A stretch of 64,000 nucleotides of DNA from Acridotheres tristis (GCA_037013685.1 CM072886.1:88152422-88216421); one strand, 5' to 3'; shown: positions 25,061-38,244, counted from the first letter of the stretch. The notes: generated by a model not told the origin, from the sequence alone. Program-made: numbers and translations.

Positions 25061-28000
25061 ATGCTGACTTTGGTATTTGGGATGTTACTGACTACCTGCT
25101 AATTTGACTCTGTTGTAACGCAGTGCAAAGTCTCTCTCCAGAGCAGCATGTAAGGCTGGTAAATAAAATTCTGAAGAGAAAATTACTTAGCACCATTCAC
25201 CTTCTCCTATAGAGGCTTCAGAGAGTCATTCGTGGGTGCACGGATAGGGGCTGACTTCCAAACAATAACAACAACGTGCTGTGATTTCCAGGCTTTTACT
25301 GTAAAACTGGAAGGAATGTGTTGGAAATGACATACAAATGTGCTACCCTAGCAACTAAGGAAAGCTCCACATTTCAAACTGGCAACTACACTGTTGGTAA
25401 AGGAGTGCTCCAACACTAATTGTTAAGATATCCACCTATGTAAGTTTTCAGGCTTAATTCTGTGAATACATGTTGATATTTTCAGTATAACACAGCTGTG
25501 AAGAAATAAAGGATAGCAGTAAGAAATAGAGCTCAGGAAAACCTTAATCTACAATGCTGTTGTCAGGTTTCATCAGATCAGAGAGCAAAGCCCATGTTGC
25601 AATAACTCAGCCTCATCACTTCAGTGATGTGAGAGGATCTGAAGACAGGTGACAGTGGACAGAGATCCCACACTCTGCTTTGCAATTCCTCTCTCTAGAA
25701 TTAAATTGGTGAATGAGGTAAAGAAAGAAAGATAAGACCTGTGAGCTTAAAACAAGAAACTTTTTCCTCTGCTTCACGACTCTAGAATTTTTACTTTGTC
25801 TGGCTACAGTAATCCTAGTAATACTATATAGCAAAAAGCAATGCCAAACATGGAAAGCATATTATTATAACTAACTGCCATAGTTGTTCTAAAATCTGAC
25901 ATCTCTCTGTCTTGAGCCACATTTGGAGTAAAATTCAGGTATGCTCACACAGTTTTTGTACTTGCAGTGCTGTAAATTCAATTAGAATATTGTGTGATTT
26001 CCACAATTTTTGAAAGAGTTCAGCATTGATCTATTACCTGTTATTCTGCTGTGTGTAACCCTCACAGTAATTCAATACTGTATCCAAGAAAAGTCAGAGA
26101 AATCACTCTGACGTTTAGTACACCTTTCAGTGCACATTTTAGTAGAATGTTTTTGACTGGATTTTTTCAGTGATGTCACAGAGATAAAAAAACCTGATGT
26201 ATGGACAGACAGCATTTTTCAAGTTTTGTGACCAGATTATTGTGATGTATCTGCATAGACACATATTTTCTTGGGAGGGAGGGTGCAAAAAATTAATGTA
26301 AATCTTCACAAAATACTATAGATCCTTAAAAATCCATGAATTGTCAAAGTCCAAATGTTTCGTTTAAGAGTCAATTGACACCTTGATATCAAATAGATAT
26401 ACTGCCAGGATGTGTTCCTTTAGGCAAAACCATTATCAGTCTTCCTTAGTTGACAGCAATTTAATAATAACACCAACATGAATTATTAATTTCTAACAAT
26501 ACTATAAATACATTGAAAATTTCTTGTCAACCCTTGCCTAGAAGGCCATAAATGAAACTTCCCCTAGATAAGCTGAAATATAGGTCTTAAGCCATTATTT
26601 TTTCTCTGAAAAATGCAAATGGATGAAAAAGCATTGACTTAGCAAATGTTGTTTATCTTTATTCAATAGTTTGTGCTCACTTAAATCCTTATAATAATTT
26701 TGTTTTTCCTTAGTGCCTATAGTATCTATATTTGATAGGCACAAAAGCAAATACCTACTTCTCGCCTTCTATGATGAGAATAGTTCTTTCTGTGCCACAC
26801 TAACTAATAGGATTCTGTATTATAAAATAATTTTAATTTTAAATATAAAAAGGAAATAAAAAGGCAACAAAATATGTGTCATGAGGATGTCTTGGCCTAG
26901 TAATTTTCTGGTTTCCCAAATTAGTTTTTATTCCCTGGTTTCTTAAAAAAATTAACATGTGCAGGAATGGCCAGATCAAAAGAGATTGTGGGCTATTTTA
27001 AGGTCTTTAACAGACAAAAACTAATCTTTATGCAAGTTCATAACAGTATGAGAAAACAGAAAAAAACAGCAATGAAAACTGTTTTTAGCTATCTAAGCCA
27101 TTCTTTTGAATACTAATTTGATATATCGACATTAGTTCCCCCATTATATAAAAAAGGACAACATATTATTTCATACCTCAGTATATTCTATATTTGCAGG
27201 GAAGGGGAGCAAAGCTGAAAAACCTTAGGCAACAAACTCAGCCTTAAGCAAAACAAAAAACCCTGCTGCTGTCTTGCTTGAGTGGCCCTTGAGAAATCCG
27301 TGAATAAACATTTTTTGCTCTTATTATACACAATATTTCCTTCCTTCCCTATCACAATTTGCATTACATACTTTGACTGAAGGCAATAACGATACCAGGA
27401 AAAGAAACACATGTCAAAGGACATCTAGATAGCAACCTCTAAATGGCTGAAATCCTTCAAACAAAGTGTAACTTGCAAATGTAACTAGTACCATATCATA
27501 AGGCAAGCTAGCTCAAGATATCAGTTGAAGTAAAGATATTTGGCATCTTGTTGAAAATTTCTGGTGGCTAGAATTTCATTTGCAGTGAAGAAATATTTTT
27601 GACAGAGTGCCATAGCATATTGAGTTATTCTAACCCACTGCTGAAACATTCTTAGTTGCAAACACTTAATGAAATAGTTTTAGGCATTAAATATGAACTT
27701 TTCCCATAAATTATTAATCAAAATAGAAATGTATGTAATAAAATGAAAAAAAATTAGTGTAAGGGAAACACAAGTAAAGTTGTAACCATAGTTGTTGCAA
27801 AATAGTTACATAGAACACAGATTATATGCTTTCAGTAATTAACAGGTAGGAATTATGCCAAAATTAGAAAAACAAGACAACCAGCAGGGCAGGACAATTC
27901 TGGATGGAAGCTGATTCACCAGGGATGACTTTAGGAAGTAACTAATATATCTGTACAAAAGAGACCATTAAAATCCACTTATAGGGCTCAGGTAAAAAAC

Positions 28001-31000
28001 TAAATATAGTCTATGTGTACATTCAGTGTAAGGAATAAATAAGCATTGCAGAGCTATCATTGAAAATCTCTGTCATCACAAATTTCCTTCTTTCTTTTCT
28101 ATCTTAGGTCAGCCTACCATTTCCAAAACCTTCCTAAAGCATTAACATTTTTCTGTTTCCCTCTTTTTCCCCCTTTTTTTTTTTTTACTTCTTTTTTCCA
28201 GCTACTTCCTATTCATACCTCCTATACACTAAATTCTCCTCCAGTACACAAATTCCTACAATGCAGTTAGGTAGGGAAAAGAATACATACAGGACCTGAA
28301 AGAGGATGTTTTCAGTCTGTACAATGTTAGGGTTTAATGATTGTTGTCTCAAATTGTTTTGTCAGTCCAAAACCAAGAAAACACCATCAAAACATTAATC
28401 TTCCTCACTGGAATAGGTCTTTAGAGCAAGTTTCATGTAAGTAAACTTTAAGTATCACAATCAAGACTAAACAGCAATGCTTAACAACATGTTTCAATAC
28501 AAAATTGATTCACTCTATTTTGTTCCCAAATTACTTTTTCCAGTTAGTACTAGGCAAGCTCCAGGTCATGCTGTGCAGCAGCTTAAGATGTGCCCCTTCA
28601 GCCTGTTCTTCCCCAAAAACAAAGTCAGCAAAAGGGCAAAGCTGACCAAGGAAGTTTGGCTGCTTAGCATCAACCCAGCAGCACTGGTGATGTAAGCACT
28701 GAGATTTCCTGCTGGTGCAGCTCAGCTGCAGACATTTTGGTTTTCCCTTTTCATTTTTCCCTCAAAATCGATGCCTATAAATTCATAGCAGGTATTCTTT
28801 CAATGCCATAACAGAAACCCTGAAGTTAACAATATGGTCTTCTAGAAGGAATTTTCAGACTGCACAGCATCTTTCTGAAAAAGCATATCCATTGACTTTC
28901 AGTATTATATCACCATTTTGAAGTCAGTTGGATGATTCTCACAAAAGGTCAAATGAACAAATGAGAGACTTGCCAAGATTTATTTTAGGTATTTATGCAC
29001 CATTAAACAGGGTTACCAGCACCTGCTTTCCAAGACATCATTTTGCTCTTTGGATTGCACAGGATATAATAGTGACAGTGAATGGTAAAATAAAGGTTGT
29101 TTCTATCTCGGGATTTATCTCTGCTTAATTCAACTTTGTTTTGCTCTTCAGACAAAGTGATAACTTCAAGGAAAATGACCAGAGCTTTTTGGAGCACAGC
29201 AATGCCATCTCAAAAAATCATCTATCAGACCTTGGCATGTCTCCTCTCCCGTATTCTCTCCTGAATTCAGCAGGAGGCTTCCAATATGACAACTGATCTA
29301 CTAGACTTCCTACTAAACAAGCCAGAGCTTTATCTTGGATAAGCCACTTTAAAGGTAGCTGTGAGGAGCCTGCCAGCCATGAGCTGCATGCAGATGAAAG
29401 TGAATAATGCAACATGCAGCATGCAGCAATATTCTGCCAGTACTGATTCCATCTACACAACAAATACTCATCATGTGCACATAGACGGCAACTGAATCAA
29501 TTATAATCTTTCAAGAAGGGTAAAAACAAAGACCTATGTTTTCAAAGCATATGTCACCAAAACAGTTAAAAAAGACAAAAGCCAGATAAAAATATGAATA
29601 GAAAAGATCTCTTGATTGCTCTTCTCACTGTAAACTGCATGGTGAGGGTTTTTCTTCTGTTTGAAGGGTCAGAATAAAAAGTCTGAAGTAAAAATCATGT
29701 TAAAGTTTTCATCTTTGAAAGGATCTACTCTTGGAAAGAAAAAAAGCTGATAATATTTTAACATGTAGGGATCAAACTAACAGTGCCACTCACTATCAGA
29801 AAGTAAAATACATTTGAAGCATGTTATTTTCAAACTTTCTTGCCCTAAAGAATAACAAGCTTTCTAGAGTAGCTAGGGAAAGTAAATACACAATAATAAA
29901 ACTACAGAAATGTCAGATGACTCCTTTCTGGTGGGCGAAAATAACCCAGTAGCCAACAATTACTGCCTATTTCTGAAAGGATGTCTCTTCAACATGGAGC
30001 AGCAGTACAGCTTCTACCACTTAAATACATATAAAGTATGTATTTAATCTGTGCTTTCAGGGAAGAAAACAGAGAATGAACAAACCTCTAACCTACCAAA
30101 TTAAAACAAGGAGGAGTCTCACAATCTTTTTTATTATATAGTATATTAAGTGGTGTTACAAACTGTTTATATCGAAGACAAAACCAAACTATGCTTTTTC
30201 TTCAATCTTTCATTCTCACTTACCCACATAGATTAAAACAAGCAAGCAGTCATATGCCGAAACATAATTAAATAATTATTCACACCTCCTACTTACTCCC
30301 TGCTCCCAAAGCAGATTCTGTGGCAGCAGAAGAGCACCCCCTTTGGCTCGTGGAAGGAATTAAAAGATGCTCCTTCTGAGGAAACCCAGACCACATCCAG
30401 GTTGGTGCTTATTTGAAGACCTTGTGACCCACAGTGGTCATGTCCATCTTAGACTGAAAGAAAATTTATTGTAGTAGTGTTTGAATACTGCTAGTTGCTA
30501 ATTTTACTCAGTGTGGAACTGAAGTAGTCGAGGTGATGTTTGACTCTCCTATTTATAGGCAGCCAACCAACCATTATGCAATTTTAATCTAAATAAAAGG
30601 CACCAAAATATATATTTTGTGTTCTGTTATTATTGCCATCATTGTGCATAAAGTTTATTAATGATACAGGCAAGGCATGGATGTCCTTTTCACAGTTTAG
30701 TACAAGGCTGAACAAAGTTATGTTTTAGTACTACACTTAGCTATTGACGAAATGCTGCATTGCTGTGAGAAAAAAAAAAAAAAGGTGGACAAGTTTGAAC
30801 TATTTTCCACTGAACACTACCTTCCTTTGCAACGGCAATTTCAAGACATCCAGATATGTCTAAGAAAAAATCACATGAAAATCTGAAATAGTTGTTTTCC
30901 TCAGTTTCAGTGGGTTCTCTGGAGTCCACCAGACAAGATATGGCTGTGAATCAGTCTTACAATACGAAAAATAAAAAGTAAGTCATAAAGAAGACTTGAG

Positions 31001-34000
31001 CAGAGATGTACTTTGAAAAATGCCTTTCATTATGCCATTTTCTTCTGATCATCATTATATTTTCCTACACCTTAACAAGAGTCACAGAAATACAGGAAGT
31101 AATATGAATTCATGATGAGGAAGTGGAGGGAGATGAGTGAATTTTGCTGTTCACAACTGCAAAGAACAGCAGCCTTTCCTCCCTACTCAGTGCCTCTCTG
31201 GAATGGAAAAATCTGTCTCTAATTTTCCACTTACCTTCAGTGGTAGATTAGAAAACATTCCCAAGTGGAATTGTAAATCTTTGACCACACTTCTTAAGAA
31301 AGCGAAGACTTTTGGTTCCTTTCAAAAATGAATTACCCAAGTTTATAGTGAAGAGAATTGATTTTGTCACATTCTAGTATGTGCTTAATCTAAGGTATTT
31401 AAAGATTGTGTAAGAGGAATTAGCAAATTTCAATATAATGATGAGCATGAGTTCTTAAATGAATCAAATGCTCAGCTTCATGAAACGATTTTGTAGGCTA
31501 TAGCTTGTTAGCACTGCCAAAAGGCTGCTTCTTTTCTCAAAGGCATCACACACCCTCACATGCTCCCCTTTCAGCAGAAAATTATAAGATTTTCTTGCAC
31601 ATTAGGAAGGGTCACTGCAATTTCCTTTTACTATAATTTGAAATACCACAAATATAATTTCTCATCATACTCTAGGGAGCATAACAGTTTTGGCAAAATG
31701 CAAAGAAAAGGTAGAGTTGAAAAAGAAAGTTAAAAAACCTCACATTAATTTCTGCAAAGCATTTTGGTCTTTTCTACATGTAAGTCACTAACTATAACCA
31801 GGCTAGCTTGAAATATTTGGATTTCATTGAAAGAAACAAAGTTGTGTAAATATATGCCCAGAGAATATTTTGAGTCAAAATGTTTTGACATTCTTCCAAA
31901 ACCTACATATTTCACTTTGGAGTCATACCTTCCGTACATTAAATTTTCTTTGCTTGTTTGCTGAAGCATGAGAACTACAATTTTAAATATCAAGTTATCA
32001 CTATGCATAGAATTTAATAACACTGATTCATGAGAAGGTTAGCTTAGATTCACAAACTTAAAATTCTTGTTATCTATTTTTGAGTGTCTGTCCTGAAAGA
32101 CCTAAATACCATGTTTCAAAAATACTTTACAAACAATCAGAGGTTATTCAGTGCAAATTATTTCCAAATATTTACTCAAGAGCCAGCTAGTTATCCTAGG
32201 ATGCTGTAACTCACTACTTTTAGTGAGAATATCACTTCAGGGACTACAATGATCAGAATTCTCCTGGCTATGCTGAGCTGGATATCCAGCAGAAACTGCA
32301 TTTTTAGAAGGTTAAAAAAAAGAGAAGGTACAATCCAGCAAATATGGCCAAGTATGAAACTGGAGGACAATATACTGTTTGTATTTCTTGTGTTTCTTAA
32401 AGGAACCAGGATGGTCATGTAATGAAGTCAGATATTTGTGGATGTAAATATCTTAGGAATTCTGTGTCTTTTGAGCACTTAAGAAAGCTTTAGAAAATGC
32501 TGGTGTAGCTCATCTTGTTTAAGGCAGGTAAATGCTGTCTGCTAGTCAGGCATCCAAAGGTTCTGAATGCCTTTTCTCAGCAGTCATGTTTATTAAAGTT
32601 ACTTGTCCAGCACTCTTGTTGTGGGGCTGTGAAATAGTTTTTGCTTCTTAGGGTTGCAGAACTGTTCCTGGAAAAAATCATCTTGCTTTTTTCTACAATA
32701 TACACTACATACAAAGAACAGAAATGTGATCTGTGTCTGGCTGGTAGGAAGGGAGAGCTCTATGTTATTCCCTCCTGCCCTGATCTCTCCCGAAGTTAAA
32801 ACTGGGAACACACTGCAACTTCACTCCTGTCTATTTGTGAATGTCTTGCTAAGAGAATCAGGAAAACCAAAAGGATTGTTGCATGGTTAGGTCTTATTAT
32901 GAAGAAATGCACCAAGAAACTAAAACAGAGCACGCCACAGAATAAACTTCCTTTCATCATCATCATCAGTACCAGGTGAGCAAAAAGTCAGCTTCCTTGC
33001 TTTAGGATCCTCTAAATCCATGCCTATTTTGCACACTCTATTCCAGAGTAGGAATGATGTTCATTATATTTATATTTTTGCTTTGTAAGGATGCTGGAGG
33101 CATCTGCAATGATTAAATTGTCTGTCATACCTGCCAACATTTGCTTAAAATAGGAGATGAAGTGGGCTTCTGGCACAGTTAGGCAATAATCTTGCCTGTT
33201 AATTTGTGAGACCTTTCAGGCATCACAAGTTTTTTTTGCTTTGCATGGTTTTGCATCATTGACCCTTAAATACAATATGCAGGAAAACCAGCTAGAATTC
33301 TAACTATCCCATCCAGAACGGTTCTGTCCAGAAACCTCTGACTATGGAGGAAGGCAGAAGTGCTAATGACACATATTACCTTTATTTGTAATTTAACTCA
33401 TGCTTCCACTAACTCTTGTGATTTTTTTTTGTTTGTTACATCTCCTGCTGGTTCAGATTATCTCAGGGTTCTCCTTACTCAATAATTTGTACAGTAGTTT
33501 GAGCAATTTTGGTAGACCTTCAGACCCCGTTCATAACATTCAATCTTTAAAATAGAGCCCAAAACTTTGCAAAAACTTGCTTCAGAATTTTAGTTTAAAA
33601 GAACATAATACTACCATAAGCCTGTATATGAGAAGTGAGAGTGAAGCCAACAATAATGACAAAGAGCTTCACAGTAATATGATGCCAATATTTTTCTTGA
33701 TGCAATCACATATAACCTCTGGATCCTAGAATTATGTTCCATTTCCGTTACTCCTGCTTTACATCTTTGTACAGGACAGTTAGTCAATGGTCTATAAACT
33801 ATTAAAATGATAGATAGGCAAACATTTGGGAAATAGATAGCACCTCACAATGAAGATGATTGATTTTTCAGCAAGTTTTCAGGAGTTCCCAAGTCCTTTT
33901 GGACCTAACTGTACTCTTTATTTGGTGGATGTATGTTATTAAAATTCTAAACTTCCTTTTTTGCACCCCTTCTTGCTCAGATTAATGTAGGACAGGAGGA

Positions 34001-35599
34001 GCACTGCCTATAGTATCCAAGATGCATTTGCCCCCAACCCACCTCAATCAATACATCAACATCCTCTGTTGTGTCCTCTTTCTTTCCTGAAAAATCTTGC
34101 CTGTGAGCTTTTTTTTGGCTGTGGCTGAGTTTTGCAGAAAATATTTTATCTTGCTGTGTTTCAGGGTGACAGCACCTGTTTCACCCTGTCCACAAATTCA
34201 TTGTACAGACCACTGCAAAAGGAGAGAGTGAGGAAGGGCACTATACACCTCAGGATGGGCAGCTGTTTCATCTCCAAAAAGAAAAATCGGTGTTTTGAAA
34301 TCCTTCTGTGAAGTGAGAAACCCTTTGTTCTGGATACAGGAAAGAAAGCAGTGGTGGTGCACAATCCATGTCTCACTCAGAGGCCACTCTCCCCTCCAAA
34401 GGCTCCCTCTGCAATGCTCTGTGTACCTGACTATGGTCACAATCTCTCCTCACCTGCTCCAGTGAAAATATGGGCTCACTCCGCTGTTTACTTATGGGAT
34501 TTTATGGTCTTACGTGACACAGACAGTTTTAGAAATGCCGGATAAAATACTCAGAGCTTCCTTTTCATGTCTCCTTCCTTTGCAACATGTTTTCTTTAGT
34601 AAGAGGCAGAGTACAGAAGGATGGCAGATCAGATAGGAGAGCCAGGTGATCCCCTGGCTGATGAGGGGGTTTGGGTTGTCATTGCAGGCACCAGTGAGTG
34701 TCACTGCAGGCTGAGTGCCTGGCATTTCAGAAAGAAGCCTGACTCTTATTTTCTTTCCTTGTATTTGAAGGAACTTCACAGTATTTGACGGGTCTTAAAA
34801 CTGTGCATATCTGCTGCCATGTAAGAAGCTTGCCTCTAATTTAGAAAGGTACAGTAGATAAATATTACCTCAGTAGGGCTTACTAAAAGTCTTTCTTAAA
34901 TCAACAACTATGCAGTGTAGTTAGAACTATATGCATGCAGAGCAATTTTAGTTTTTTTGACATCTTCACAAAGCCAGTGGTGGATACCCATTTTCAGACT
35001 CTGAGAATGATTACATGATATCTTGGCAGGCCAAGATGACAGTATGCAGCTGGTAAGCTGTTTCTAGCTGTCATAATAGGTAGTGTTTGAAAAGGAAAAA
35101 ACAAAGGCTTACTTTAATGAGGCCTACAGCAGCAGCAAACTGAAGTTATAAACACATTTGCTGTTATTTTGAAATTTCAGTGAACTTTTTTCTTACTTTA
35201 CATTCCTTTTTTAAACACATTTTGCTGTCTGACTTTATAACTTCAACCGCTGCTGTGTGCCGTCTTGTGTAAAACTTGCTTAGAGAGATTTAAGGGTTAT
35301 TTTTTGTTTGTTTGTTTTTGGGGTGTTCTTTTTTATCTTTATCCCATGTCTCCTTTGAATTTTTCCTTGAAGAAAGAAACTGTTTCCTCTAAATACAACC
35401 ATTTGGTTGAGTGTAAAAGTGTTAATTGGGGCATTTATTTACTCTGCCGAAATAAATTCCACAGTGATTCTACACAGAGCTTCAGCAAATCCAGTATTTT
35501 TTCTTCTGAAAGCCTATGCAGGTGGCGTCAGTACTGGATATTCTGTTTACAAATCATTAATGAAGTGATTGTGGCTTTTTTCATTTGCTCACACTTTTG
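25061..35599. other. Long AT-rich stretch without genes
   Basis: I see no gene, RNA gene or recognisable transposon. Small low-complexity features include a pyrimidine/poly-T stretch at about 28160-28200, a 14-base A run near 30770 and a TTTG-rich tract near 35298-35325. A MEF2-like palindrome 'ctatttatag' occurs at 30549-30558, but such sites are common by chance in AT-rich DNA. Frames of up to about 111 codons (35265-35600) show no homology. Confidence 0.55.
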
Positions 35600-35960
35600 A
35601 ACTGCTCAGAGCGACACATTCCTAAATAGGGAACACAAGAGTAGAGAGAAGCACACAATAGCCTTATTATGGGGGCCACACAAACACTGGTAGTGCTGAG
35701 GGTTTATATTAACCCAATCAATTAAAGATGTACGGAAAGAGTTCAGCTAGTAGGGGACTGGGAAAAAACCGTACACAGCAATGAGTTGCTAGGCATGCTA
35801 ATCTGGACTCTGAAATTTTCGCTTAGCGCTATATCTGAGCTTTCTTCCTGCACAATAAAAGGTCCCTTTCAAAGCTGAGAGTCCTTAGCAGTGCAACCAT
35901 TGGAAGTCACTGCATTCTCTGAATGAAATAAATGCCTTGCTTTAATTTCTATAAGGCTTG
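35600..35960. other. Candidate conserved noncoding element
   Basis: This is unique sequence with retained CpGs in an AT-rich setting ('gagcgacac', 'tgtacgg', 'aaccgtacac', 'ttttcgcttagcgc'), a homeodomain-like 'aatcaattaaag', and no low-complexity tracts. It contains no frame of note. The texture resembles vertebrate conserved noncoding elements, but I cannot test conservation from one sequence. Confidence 0.22.
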
Positions 35961-37447
35961 TGTCAATTTCCTTCAGTACTAAACCATTAGAATTCCGAAG
36001 GAAAAATGCATATATTAGGCTATACTGTATCCCTATTGTGCACTAAACATCAACTCATGCTACTGATATGGAGTTTAAAAGCTTAAATAAAGTGCGGAGC
36101 TCCTGCTGGGCAAACAAGCTGAACTGGCCCAATGAAGTAACCTTTTTGTTAAGAATTCTCATTTGAATAAACAGCATGGTAGAACTGCTGAATGCAGATG
36201 GCTTAAGTGTTTGGGTTCTTCTAGAAGAAATACGTCTTAGTAGTTTTACACTTTCATGAACTAAATCATATTTTATGAAGGACAAGTGCCCCAATTTCTC
36301 ACAGACTGCGTGGCAGAAATGAAAAGAGTTTGTAGCTAAGTGATTCACTTTGAAGGCTACATCAAGACAAAACAAATACAGATTTTATTCTGTAATTCTC
36401 CTATTGCATGTTTGTCTATGCAAACACACGTACAGACACTTGCATACAGAAAGACGTAGCTCTAAAAGCCATCTAAATTCTCCAAGGAGTAAATTAGATC
36501 CCTGTGCTCAGATTTGGCATTGGTTTTGTGTTCTGCAGTTACTTGTGATACTTTTTGAATTGGACGTAGCATGAAAGACTCAACACAGCACAAAGCCTGC
36601 TTTAACATAGATGCTTTACTTCAACTTTTATTGCATTCCCTCTTATTTGCTAGGTAGATATTTTCCTTCCTGACAGCAGAATGCTAAACCTGTTTGCTTC
36701 CTTCTCTGAAAGTGCACAGGTGATAGGCAATGCTACTGATCATGCAAAGAGTTTACTCATAGTGCCATCTTGAATAGAATATAACATCTGAGAGATACAA
36801 ACGTTAATTTGGGATGCTATTTAATGGGATGACATTGTGCAAATGGAATGGAGAGCTGACTGCCCTCAGCTGTCCAACAGATACTGCATTCTCTGCATCT
36901 TTTATTGGAGGTGAATAAGCTATTAACTGGTGTGTGAAGCATCAGCCAGCTATTTCTACAAGATTCCCCCCCTGTACTGTAAGGACAGCTCTAACAGACA
37001 AATATGAAAGACTGAGAAGCAGGGAAACAATAAAAACCTATCAAAAAAACATGTCAAAAACCTATCTTTGAAAGGTCTGCTGACTACAGGAAATGTTTTG
37101 TATAGGAAAAAGAAAAAAGGTAACTGGCAAAAATTAGGGAAAAGGGGGAAAATTGTCAAGAGCCAATCAGTAAGAATCAAGAGTAACCTGACTACATTTA
37201 CACGAGAATATACTTTCTTACTATCATCTGTAAAACTAGGCATTTTCATGTTGGAAAAGAAGAATGGGCACTGTGCATGAAAACTCTTAAGAAAGACCTT
37301 TCCTCTAACGGCTTTGTTGCCATTTGTTCCCATAAAAGTGAGGTAAATTTATACCATGTTGTAATAGAACTAATTTTTATGTATTTGTTATTAATCTGCT
37401 TTTCTCATAGCACTTTAAAGAGTTCTGCAGGTCTATGCATTTGAACT
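35961..37447. other. Noncoding DNA, nothing recognised
   Basis: The minus strand has frames of 106 codons (36055-36375) and 125 codons (36956-37333). I considered a transposase remnant for the first but could not find a defensible motif. The second is a Phe/Leu-rich product of A/T-rich sequence. Neither is annotated as a gene. Confidence 0.5.
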
Positions 37448-37738
37448 TGGCATGGTTTAACCCCAGAAAGAAACCAGTAACCACAGACCCACTCCCCTCA
37501 AGTGGGATAAGGGAGAAGAGTAAAAGTGAGAAAACCCATGGGTTGAGATAAAAACAATTAAATAGGGTAGCAGAAGCCACACACATGCAGAGCAAAACAA
37601 AAACTACTTCCCATGGACAGACAGATGTTCAGCTATCTCAAGGAAAGCAGGGTTTCATCATGTGTCACGGTGACTTGGAAAGACAAATGCCATCACTCCA
37701 AATGTCTACTCTTCCTCCTTCTTCCTCCCACTCTTTAC
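37448..37738 (-). mobile_element. Avian endogenous retrovirus LTR fragment
   Basis: The plus strand reads as the reverse complement of the 3' portion (R-U5 side) of an LTR common in neoavian genomes. Landmarks in order are 'catggtttaaccccag' at the outer end, 'agaaaacccatgggttgaga', 'taaaaacaattaaatagg', 'actacttcccatgg', 'tcagctatctcaaggaaagc', and 'aatgccatcactccaaatgt' followed by a pyrimidine-rich end. The 5' U3 part is missing and no gag, pol or env sequence lies beside it. It is therefore a truncated solo-LTR-like relic with no coding capacity. The family assignment comes from memory of the repeat and the exact subfamily is uncertain. Confidence 0.75.
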
Positions 37739-38104
37739 ATCCAAAAGGATAGACTTCTGTTAGCACAACCAAAGCTCTTTATACCTTGCTAAAATGAAGT
37801 CTGTATCTGGATTAAAGATTTCCCACAAATAAAACTATATAAGAACATCTGAGAATAAAATGTGTGACTAATTAAAAGAGGTGTTTTTCTTTCAAATCTA
37901 GACACATAAATAGCAGGAAATAAACCACATTAAACTTTTTGTACTGTGCATTACTGCAGATTAAAAACACTTTAGAGACCTTATTACTCATGGTAGACCA
38001 CTTCATGTGTAGCAGATAAATTTAATCTAATGACATTTAGCCCAAAAAGTCCTCTTAATTCCCCAGCTTCCATCAACTTTATTTAAAAGTTGATGTGAAC
38101 TTAG
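37739..38104. other. Spacer between LTR fragment and MGMT-like exon
   Basis: This is AT-rich noncoding sequence. On the minus strand it is what would be the start of the intron following the MGMT-like exon. The expected donor position (38104-38103 on the minus strand) reads CT, and the following bases, AAGT, still match a donor consensus. A perfect 10-base inverted repeat sits at 38071-38095. Confidence 0.6.
38071..38095. repeat. Short perfect inverted repeat beside the exon
   Basis: Arms 'catcaacttt' (38071-38080) and 'aaagttgatg' (38086-38095) are exact reverse complements separated by a 5-base loop. On the minus strand this hairpin begins 9 bases past the last exon base. It could be chance. 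Confidence 0.7.
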
Positions 38105-38244
38105 AGAATTGCTCGTCATTGCTCCTCCCACTGCTCTCACTGCTCTGCTGTTGCCTGCATGGTCTGCTAATTGCTTGTAGGTAACAGCCTGCCCAAAGTT
38201 CACATCTCTCAACAGGGTCCACACCACTTGTTGGGTGAAGGAAT
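38105..38244 (-). pseudogene. MGMT: MGMT exon 4-like sequence, splice sites apparently damaged
   Basis: Read on the minus strand, this 140-nt block encodes about 46 residues closely matching the middle of O6-methylguanine-DNA methyltransferase. That nuclear enzyme transfers alkyl groups from O6-alkylguanine in DNA to its own cysteine. Visible landmarks (human numbering, from memory) are the FTxQV-W helix (94-100), the Tyr that rotates the target base (Y114, in 'VTYKQLA'), 'AGNSRA', the Arg finger (R128) and 'RAVGGAM' followed by the Asn hinge (N137). The active-site PCHR motif is in the next exon and is not found in the window. Homology stops where human exon 4 starts and ends, so this came from an intron-bearing genomic copy and not a retrocopy. 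The frame is open, but the donor reads CTAAGT instead of GTAAGT. The nearest upstream AG (38250-38249) would add 4 nt and shift the frame. Substitutions R96Q, R135T and P138S also hit conserved positions. It could still be a live exon if the donor base is an assembly error. Confidence 0.72.

Noticed and set aside
30549..30558. Palindromic MEF2-like site
   Set aside because: A 10-bp AT-rich motif is expected by chance several times in a window of this composition.
36055..36375. 106-codon minus-strand frame considered as a transposase remnant
   Set aside because: No catalytic or zinc-binding motif could be identified and no terminal inverted repeats are visible nearby.
36956..37333. 125-codon minus-strand frame
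   Set aside because: It is a Phe-rich translation of an A-rich plus strand with no domain or start context.
1..38104. Search for MGMT exon 5 (PCHR active-site motif) on the minus strand
   Set aside because: Scanning by eye for the reverse complement of the motif gave no match with correct flanking residues, so no exon 5 is claimed.
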